NCBI GenBank assembly: GCA_049890095.1
Contig: JBMHCD010000005.1
Span: forward strand, 1-64,000
DNA from: JABAYQ01 sp049890095
Lineage (GTDB): Bacteria > Bacteroidota > Bacteroidia > Flavobacteriales > UBA7312
Direction: 5' to 3'
DNA: 64,000 nucleotides
Every line of letters starts with the position of its first letter. Within the stretch, counting starts at the first letter, position 1. The position numbers were made by a program, and so were the translations under genes. The notes below the pieces were generated by a model. It was given only the letters and a program-made list of their open reading frames with translations, had not been told where the DNA came from and ran no database searches. This document shows, in pieces, positions 58,539 to 64,000 of the stretch.

Positions 58539-59691
58539 AATTTTATTATTAGGTTCAGGAGAGTTAGGTAAAGAGCTTGTAATTGCTTTTCAAAGACTTG
58601 GACAGTATGTTATAGCAGTAGATAATTATATCAATGCTCCTGCCATGCAGGTAGCTCATGAGTCTGAAGTAATTAACATGTTGGATGGTGATTCATTGGA
58701 TGCTATTGTAGAAAAACACCAACCAGATTTTATTGTTCCTGAGGTAGAATCTATTCGAACTGAACGTTTTTTTGAATATGAAAAAAAAGGATATACTGTA
58801 ATACCTTCTGCTAAAGCTGCGAATTTTACAATGAATAGAAAAGCTATAAGAGATTTAGCAGCCAAAGAATTGGGTATAAAAACAGCTAAGTATTGTTACG
58901 CATCTAATATAAACGAACTAACTGAAGGTGTTAATCAATGTGGATTTCCTTGTGTTGTAAAGCCTTTAATGTCTAGCTCTGGCAAAGGACAGTCGATAAT
59001 TAAAACTTCTTCTGACATAGAACCTGCTTGGACTTATGCCATGCAAGGATCGAGAGGAGATTTGTTGGAAGTAATAGTTGAAGAGTTTATAGATTTTGAT
59101 TACGAGATAACTTTATTAACTCTAACTCAAAATGACGGAAACACCTTATTTTGTCCTCCAATAGGACATCGACAGGAAAGAGGAGATTATCAAGAAAGTT
59201 GGCAGCCTATGGAGATGAATAGTCAACATTTAGAAGAGGCACAACAAATGGCTAAAAAAGTTACGGAAGCTTTAAAGGGTTCTGGAATTTGGGGAGTAGA
59301 ATTTTTTGTAGGTAAAGACGGAGTTTATTTTTCAGAGTTATCTCCAAGACCTCACGACACAGGATTAGTAACCTTAGCAAATACTCAAAATTTTTCGGAA
59401 TTTGAATTACATGCTCGAGCAATTTTAGGAATCCCTGTAAAGGAGATAAAATTATTAAAAAATGGAGCAAGTGCTGTTGTACTGGCTTCTCAAAATAAAG
59501 AAGATTTTCCAGTTTTTTCCGGCTTAGATCTTGCTTCATCTATTGTAGATTCTGATTTTAAAATATTTGGTAAACCATATACAAGACCTTACAGAAGAAT
59601 GGCTGTAGCATTAGCCTACGGAAAAAATGAAAGTACAGAAAAACTCGTTGAAAAAGCTAAAAAAGTAGCTTCCAGTATTTCTGTTAACTAA
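58528..59691 (+). CDS. purT: Formate-dependent phosphoribosylglycinamide formyltransferase
   Basis: Makes formyl-GAR from formate, ATP and GAR in purine synthesis, without folate. 387 residues with the ATP-grasp fold: KILLLGSGELGKELVIAFQRLG at the start (about 3-24), VPEVESIRTERFFEYE, VVKPLMSSSGKGQSI, EEFIDFDYEITLLT, and ELSPRPHDTGLVTL. It overlaps the ubiD-type gene by 11 nt and converges with the rhlE-like gene with a single base between stops. Confidence 0.96.
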   Translation: MRNKILLLGSGELGKELVIAFQRLGQYVIAVDNYINAPAMQVAHESEVINMLDGDSLDAIVEKHQPDFIVPEVESIRTERFFEYEKKGYTVIPSAKAANFTMNRKAIRDLAAKELGIKTAKYCYASNINELTEGVNQCGFPCVVKPLMSSSGKGQSIIKTSSDIEPAWTYAMQGSRGDLLEVIVEEFIDFDYEITLLTLTQNDGNTLFCPPIGHRQERGDYQESWQPMEMNSQHLEEAQQMAKKVTEALKGSGIWGVEFFVGKDGVYFSELSPRPHDTGLVTLANTQNFSEFELHARAILGIPVKEIKLLKNGASAVVLASQNKEDFPVFSGLDLASSIVDSDFKIFGKPYTRPYRRMAVALAYGKNESTEKLVEKAKKVASSISVN

Positions 59692-59692
59692 A

Positions 59693-60898
59693 TTATTTTT
59701 TCTTACGTTTTTTTTGAAAGAACTTTCTTTTTTTATGTCGTTTTGACTTTTCAGTATTGTATTTTGGAGCAGGGTCGAATCCCTGAGGTAAAGGCGTTTT
59801 TTCTAGGGTTCTTTCGATGAGGTCTTCGATCTGTTTGAATTTTCTACATTGCTCAGAATTTATATAAGTAATTGCTTCGCCTTTTCTATCTGCTCTTGCA
59901 GTTCTTCCTATTCGATGAACGTAGTCTTCGGCATCGTTTGGCACTTCATAATTGATAACAATCTCAATACCTTTAATATCAATGCCTCTAGATAAAATAT
60001 CAGTAGCTACAAGAATTTTAATTTTTTTGTTTTTAAAATCTAGTAAAGCTTTTTCTCTTTCATCTTGGTTTAAATCTGAGTGTATATCTTTGGCAGGTAA
60101 TCCTGCTTTATTTAAGCTTCTCGTTAAATCTTTTACACTTTTTTTTGTAGAGCAAAATACTAAAACATGATTTAAGTCTTTGCCTTTTAATAGTTCTTTT
60201 GTTAAGGCAATTTTCTGATTATCGTGTACCATATAAGCTTTCTGGGTAATGCCTTCAGCAGGTTTAGAAATAGATAAACTGATGTTTGTTGGCTTATATA
60301 ATATTTCGTTTGCAAGCTTTCTAATTTTGGGAGGCATAGTTGCAGAAAACATTAAGTTTTGTCTGTTTTTTGGTAATTTTTTGGCAATTTCCATAATATC
60401 ATCGTAAAATCCCATATCTAGCATTCTATCTGCTTCATCCAAAATAAAGTGCTTAACTCCAGATGCGTCAAAGTAATTGAACTTCATGTGCGCTAGTAAT
60501 CTTCCAGGGGTACAAACTAGGATGTCAGCACCATTTTTAATTGCTTTCTTTTGGGCGTCGAAATCAGAACCTGTTCCTCCTCCATATATTGGAAATGAAG
60601 ATGCATTAGTAAAATAGCTAAACCCTTCAATTTGTCGATCAATCTGTAAGGCTAACTCTCTTGTAGGAGAAACGATAATGGTATTAATTTTTGAAGAGTT
60701 TGTCGAACAAAGCTTGTTTAGTATCGGTAAAACAAAAGCGGCTGTTTTTCCAGTACCTGTTTGAGCACAAGCAATAATGTCTTTACTTGCTAAAATAGCA
60801 GGTATTGCTTTTTCTTGAATAGGAGTTGGTTTTTCAAATCCCATCATTTCTAAACCTTCTTGTAGTTGAGGTTGGAAATTTAAATCTTTAAATATCAT
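59693..60898 (-). CDS. DEAD-box RNA helicase, RhlE-like
   Basis: 401 residues. Q motif FEKPTPIQEKAIP, motif I AQTGTGKTAAF, Ia PTRELALQI, II LDEADRMLDMGF, III SATMP, IV LVFCSTKK, V ATDILSRGIDIKG and VI HRIGRTARADRKG. The last 25 residues are very basic (KRHKKRKFFQKKRKKK), which suits RNA binding. Likely acts in ribosome assembly or mRNA decay. The stop follows rlmB in the same leftward run, with a 4-nt overlap at the start. Confidence 0.93.
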   Translation of the reverse strand: MIFKDLNFQPQLQEGLEMMGFEKPTPIQEKAIPAILASKDIIACAQTGTGKTAAFVLPILNKLCSTNSSKINTIIVSPTRELALQIDRQIEGFSYFTNASSFPIYGGGTGSDFDAQKKAIKNGADILVCTPGRLLAHMKFNYFDASGVKHFILDEADRMLDMGFYDDIMEIAKKLPKNRQNLMFSATMPPKIRKLANEILYKPTNISLSISKPAEGITQKAYMVHDNQKIALTKELLKGKDLNHVLVFCSTKKSVKDLTRSLNKAGLPAKDIHSDLNQDEREKALLDFKNKKIKILVATDILSRGIDIKGIEIVINYEVPNDAEDYVHRIGRTARADRKGEAITYINSEQCRKFKQIEDLIERTLEKTPLPQGFDPAPKYNTEKSKRHKKRKFFQKKRKKK

Positions 60899-61641
60899 TT
60901 TTGTTTTTGTCTTACTGCCTCATATAAAATTATACCAGCCGAAACAGAGACATTTAAGGAGCTAATAGTACCCATCATGGGTATTTTTGTTTTGTGTGTG
61001 CATAGTTTTAGATATTCTTCAGAAATTCCATCTTCTTCAGAACCCAATAAAATGGCTGTTGGTAAAGAGTAGTCTGGAGAATAAATAAACTCTTGTGATT
61101 TCTCAGTACAACCAACAATTTGTAATCCGCTGTTTTTTAGAAAATCAATTGTTGCCTTTAAATTAAATTCTCTACTGATTGGAACTTTGAGTAATGCTCC
61201 AGAAGAAGTTTTGATAGCATCACCATTTATTGCAGCACTTCCTTTTTCAGGAACAATAATTGCATGTACGCCACTACATTCTGCTGTTCTTACGATAGCA
61301 CCGAAGTTTCTTACATCTGTAATTCTGTCTAAGACCAATATTAAGGGAGTTTTTCCTTCTTCATATAATTGGGGTATAATATTTTCGGTTCTGTGAAAGT
61401 GTATAGGCGAAATAAAAGCAAAAACACCTTGATGGTTTTTTCTTGTAAGGCGATTTAATTTTTCAATTGGAACATGTTTATATACAATTTTATTATTTCT
61501 AACTAATTGCCATAACTCTTGAAAAAGTTCTCCTTTTAACCCTTTTTGAATAAATAAAGTATCAATTTCTTTTCCAGATTTAATCGCTTCAATTATTGAA
61601 TGTATTCCAAAAATAGCATTTTCGTATTTAGTTATTTTCAT
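60895..61641 (-). CDS. rlmB: 23S rRNA 2'-O-methyltransferase, TrmH/RlmB-like
   Basis: 248 residues, SPOUT fold. The N-terminal substrate-binding domain (1-80) has GIHSIIEAIKSG. The catalytic domain has the three SpoU motifs: LDRITDVRNFGAIVRTAEC, LGSEEDGIS and IPMMGTISSLNVSVSAGIILYE (deep knot). RlmB methylates G2251 in the P loop of 23S rRNA; TrmH-like tRNA targets are possible. It overlaps rmuC by 14 nt. Confidence 0.9.
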   Translation of the reverse strand: MKITKYENAIFGIHSIIEAIKSGKEIDTLFIQKGLKGELFQELWQLVRNNKIVYKHVPIEKLNRLTRKNHQGVFAFISPIHFHRTENIIPQLYEEGKTPLILVLDRITDVRNFGAIVRTAECSGVHAIIVPEKGSAAINGDAIKTSSGALLKVPISREFNLKATIDFLKNSGLQIVGCTEKSQEFIYSPDYSLPTAILLGSEEDGISEEYLKLCTHKTKIPMMGTISSLNVSVSAGIILYEAVRQKQK

Positions 61642-62869
61642 CCGTCTTTGCTCTATCTAATATTTTTTGTGGTAATTCTTTTTTTGTTTTAGCACCAAGC
61701 TTTTTTAAGTTTTCTATTTTCTTGATAATATTACCGTTTCCGGTTGTTAGTTTATTCATCGCATCGTCATAGCTAGCTTTGGAGCTATTAAGATTATTGC
61801 CAATTTTAACTAAGTCGTTTAAAAAACCCTCAAATTTATCGTACAACAAACCTCCTTCTTTCGCAATTTCTAATGCATTTCTTTTTTGATCTTCTTGTTT
61901 CCATATTGATGAAACCGTATTTAAGGTTGCAAGAAGAGTAGATGCGGATACTAATACTATATTTTTGCCAAATGCATCAAGATACAGTTCTCTGTTTTCA
62001 TGCAGTGCTAATAATAACGCTGGTTCGATTGGAACAAACATTAAAACATGATCAGGAGCATTGATGTTGTATAAGCCAGGGTAATCTTTATTACTCAACT
62101 CAACATAGTGACTTTTTATACTTTCTATATGTTTTTTTAGAGCTAGTTTTTTTGTGTTCTCATCCGAAGCATTACAAAAAGTATCATAAGCTTTTAATGA
62201 CACTTTAGAATCTATAATGAGATGTTTGTTTTCAGGTAAGTTTACAATAAAGTCAGGCTTTTTCAAGTTTCCATCTTCATCTCTATAACCACCTTGAGTT
62301 TTAAAGTGAATATCTTTAGTTAGTCCAGATTTTTCTAAAAGAACTTCTAATTGCATTTCTCCCCAATCTCCTTGTGTTTTATTATCACCTTTTAATGCAT
62401 TTGTAAGGTTCAAAGCTTCTTGACTTAATTGATTATTTAGGTTTTCAAGGCTGTTTATTTTTTCAATTAAGGAAGCATTTCGTTCAATACTTTTTTCATT
62501 AGTGTCTCTAACTTGTTTTTCAAATCTTGCGAGTTGGAGATTTAATGGATTTAAAATATTGTTTAGTTGTTCTTTATTTTGAATTTTAAATTTATTAGAA
62601 TTTTCTTCTAAAATTTTATTTGCAAGGTTTTGGAATTCCTTACTTAGTTTTTCTTCTTTTTCAGAAGAATTATTTTTTTGTTCAAGTAGTTGTTCTTCTA
62701 AAATTTTAATACGCTCTGACTTAGATCCTAATTCTTTGGTTAGTTCGTTAATTGTTTTTAAATCTTTATCATTTGATTGAACAGGATTAGTTTTTGTGCT
62801 AAATTTATATTGTGCATAGATAATTGCAACAACGGATAGAATAAATGCGATAATTGTAGTTAGGTCCAT
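61628..62869 (-). CDS. rmuC: DNA recombination protein RmuC
   Basis: 413 residues. One N-terminal transmembrane helix (about 5-21) is followed by a long coiled coil (about 35-165) and the RmuC nuclease-like domain (about 165-375): GDNKTQGDWGEMQLEVLLEKSGL, FKTQGGYRDEDGNLKKPDFIVNLPE, IIDSKVSLKAYD and MFVPIEPALLLAL. The Asp-x(n)-Asp-Ser-Lys core resembles PD-(D/E)xK nucleases. It limits DNA inversions and rearrangements in E. coli. It lies between an L,D-transpeptidase gene and rlmB. Confidence 0.93.
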   Translation of the reverse strand: MDLTTIIAFILSVVAIIYAQYKFSTKTNPVQSNDKDLKTINELTKELGSKSERIKILEEQLLEQKNNSSEKEEKLSKEFQNLANKILEENSNKFKIQNKEQLNNILNPLNLQLARFEKQVRDTNEKSIERNASLIEKINSLENLNNQLSQEALNLTNALKGDNKTQGDWGEMQLEVLLEKSGLTKDIHFKTQGGYRDEDGNLKKPDFIVNLPENKHLIIDSKVSLKAYDTFCNASDENTKKLALKKHIESIKSHYVELSNKDYPGLYNINAPDHVLMFVPIEPALLLALHENRELYLDAFGKNIVLVSASTLLATLNTVSSIWKQEDQKRNALEIAKEGGLLYDKFEGFLNDLVKIGNNLNSSKASYDDAMNKLTTGNGNIIKKIENLKKLGAKTKKELPQKILDRAKTDENN

Positions 62870-62885
62870 AATTTTGCTAAGTTAG

Positions 62886-63476
62886 TTATTTATCAAGGAT
62901 TAATATTTTTGTATACAAAGGTATTTTATTGTAAAATTCTAAAACCTCAGTATTTATCATCCTAATACATCCGTGTGATGCAGGTGTTCCAATCTTTCCT
63001 TCTTCTGACGTTCCATGTATATAAATGTATCTATTATAGGAATCCACCATCCCCCCTTTATTAATGTTTTTTTCGAGTCCATCTAACCATAGTATTCTAG
63101 TAGTAATATCGTCTGTTTTGGATGAAGTAGTATCTTGATAAATAGTAGCAATTTGACCGTAAAAAACTCTCCCAATCATCCTACCGTTAAGTGGGGTTTT
63201 ATCCCCATGCTTTTCTTTTATTTGATGAAGTCCAGTAGGTGTTTTGTCACTATTTTGAATATTACCAACCCCTTTTTTAGCTGTAGAAATACGATAAACA
63301 GAATTGATTTCATTATTTTGAATATGGTACATTTTTTGACTTTTTACAGAAACATATATAATCTCTTTAAAAATGGTGTCGTAATTATCAATGGTATATT
63401 CATTAACAAAATCTACTACAGACTGTGCAAAACAAAACTGAATTGAAACCAATAAAATGCTTATGATTTTACCCAT
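62886..63476 (-). CDS. L,D-transpeptidase (YkuD domain)
   Basis: 196 residues with a signal peptide (1-17, ending CFA-Q). The YkuD domain (about 38-195) has TPTGLHQI, IHGTSEEG (His154) and the catalytic SHGCIRM (Ser167, His168, Cys170, Arg172). It forms 3-3 cross-links in peptidoglycan or attaches proteins to it, in the periplasm. No LysM or other wall-binding domain. Its start lies inside the end of ung (16-nt overlap). Confidence 0.9.
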   Translation of the reverse strand: MGKIISILLVSIQFCFAQSVVDFVNEYTIDNYDTIFKEIIYVSVKSQKMYHIQNNEINSVYRISTAKKGVGNIQNSDKTPTGLHQIKEKHGDKTPLNGRMIGRVFYGQIATIYQDTTSSKTDDITTRILWLDGLEKNINKGGMVDSYNRYIYIHGTSEEGKIGTPASHGCIRMINTEVLEFYNKIPLYTKILILDK

Positions 63477-64000
63477 TTTATTTCTTTTTTATTAGAGGCT
63501 CTTAACAATTGATTACATTTTGAAAAGTGTTTACAACCAAAAAAACCTTTATAAGCAGATAAAGGAGATGGATGAGCTGCCTTGAGTATATGGTGTTTTT
63601 GTTTTTCAATTAGCTCTTCTTTTTTTTGAGCAAAACTTCCCCAAAGTATAAAAATAACATCTTTTTTATTTGTTGAAATATGTCTGATTAAATTGTCTGT
63701 AAGTTCTTCCCAACCTTTATTTTTATGACTTCCTGCTTGGTGAGCACGGACAGTTAAGATGCTGTTTAATAATAATACTCCTTGTTTTGCTAAATAGGAT
63801 AGATCTCCACATTTAGGAAAGCCGGTATTTAAGTCTGAACTCATTTCTTTGAAAATGTTGTTTAATGACGGAGGAATTTTTGTGCCATTAGTTACAGAAA
63901 AACTAAGTCCATGAGCTTGATTATGATTGTGATATGGGTCTTGACCAATTATAACAACTTTTATTTCACTAAAACAAGTAAGATTAAGAGCTGTAAAAAT
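63461..64000 (-). CDS. ung: Uracil-DNA glycosylase (N-terminus beyond right edge)
   Basis: Removes uracil from DNA in base-excision repair. The frame is open from the window edge; 179 residues are visible of about 220-230. The catalytic water-activating loop VIIGQDPYHNHNQAHGLSFSV is present (Asp and His in GQDPYH), then LLLNSILTVRAHQAGSHKNKGW and the HPSPLSAYKGFFGCKHF minor-groove loop. It overlaps the L,D-transpeptidase gene by 16 nt and heads the visible part of the leftward run. Confidence 0.95.
   Translation of the reverse strand: MFTALNLTCFSEIKVVIIGQDPYHNHNQAHGLSFSVTNGTKIPPSLNNIFKEMSSDLNTGFPKCGDLSYLAKQGVLLLNSILTVRAHQAGSHKNKGWEELTDNLIRHISTNKKDVIFILWGSFAQKKEELIEKQKHHILKAAHPSPLSAYKGFFGCKHFSKCNQLLRASNKKEIKWVKS

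Noticed and set aside
59716..59727. GAAAGAACTTTC flanked by T-runs as a terminator for purT
   Set aside because: The stem is only 4-5 bp, and it arises from the Lys-codon-rich tail of the rhlE-like gene. Too weak to call.
1..64000. CRISPR arrays, tRNA/rRNA genes, insertion sequences, integrases
   Set aside because: Reading through the window showed no evenly spaced direct repeats, no transposase-like ORF and no tRNA-like cloverleaf that I could support by eye.

Overview
The window is a gene-dense, AT-rich stretch of chromosome from a member of the Bacteroidota, most likely the Flavobacteriia (marine-type Flavobacteriales). The evidence is: secreted proteins ending in type IX secretion sorting domains (both the CHU_C / 'gliding motility-associated' type B form and the type A form), SprB-type repeats, TAnnTTTG promoter elements, near absence of Shine-Dalgarno sequences, a DUF4290 gene next to murA, the futalosine menaquinone genes mqnB and mqnD, and a str-S10-spc-alpha ribosomal cluster that lacks tuf and adk. 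I see no tRNA, rRNA, CRISPR array, insertion sequence or prophage.

Layout. 1-1.4 kb: the start of an unknown secreted protein (running off the left edge) and a poorly coding stretch with one plausible and two doubtful small ORFs. 1.4-9.5 kb: envelope and cofactor genes (waaA with an outer-membrane protein; rfbB with a CpsB-like phosphatase; fabD-folE-queD; mqnB-mqnD-hldD). 9.5-24.7 kb: merR and an M23 peptidase, divergent from alaS; then a long leftward run grpE-dnaJ-glycosidase-ABC transporter-ppx, and another, uvrD/pcrA-DUF4290-murA-tlpA. 24.8-35.2 kb: three consecutive secreted type IX clients of 338, 1476 and 1587 residues, the two large ones built mainly from SprB repeats. This is the main accessory region of the window. 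35.3-52.9 kb: one uninterrupted ribosomal run rpsL-rpsG-fusA-S10-spc-alpha with secY, map, infA, rpmJ and rpoA, between a good promoter and a strong terminator. 53-59.7 kb: carA-eno-gltA, then ubiD-type decarboxylase-purT. 59.7-64 kb, leftward: ung (cut by the right edge), L,D-transpeptidase, rmuC, rlmB, rhlE-like helicase.

How the genes fit together. Many serve the Gram-negative envelope: Kdo transfer (waaA), heptose (hldD), dTDP-sugar (rfbB), peptidoglycan (murA, M23 peptidase, L,D-transpeptidase) and fatty acid initiation (fabD). MqnB and MqnD, possibly with the distant UbiD-family protein, make menaquinone. The three-gene adhesin-like cluster is the part most worth following. The two large proteins share a run of six SprB repeats in the same order but have different N-terminal heads and different export tails, so they look like an old tandem duplication whose ends were exchanged. 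Other items of note are a near-perfect sigma-54 type -24/-12 element before grpE-dnaJ, a DnaJ that kept only two of four zinc motifs, a MurA with Asp in place of the fosfomycin-target Cys, TAnnTTTG elements lying 4-6 nt before start codons, and convergent genes that share palindromic stop codons. All calls come from reading the sequence; no database search was run.
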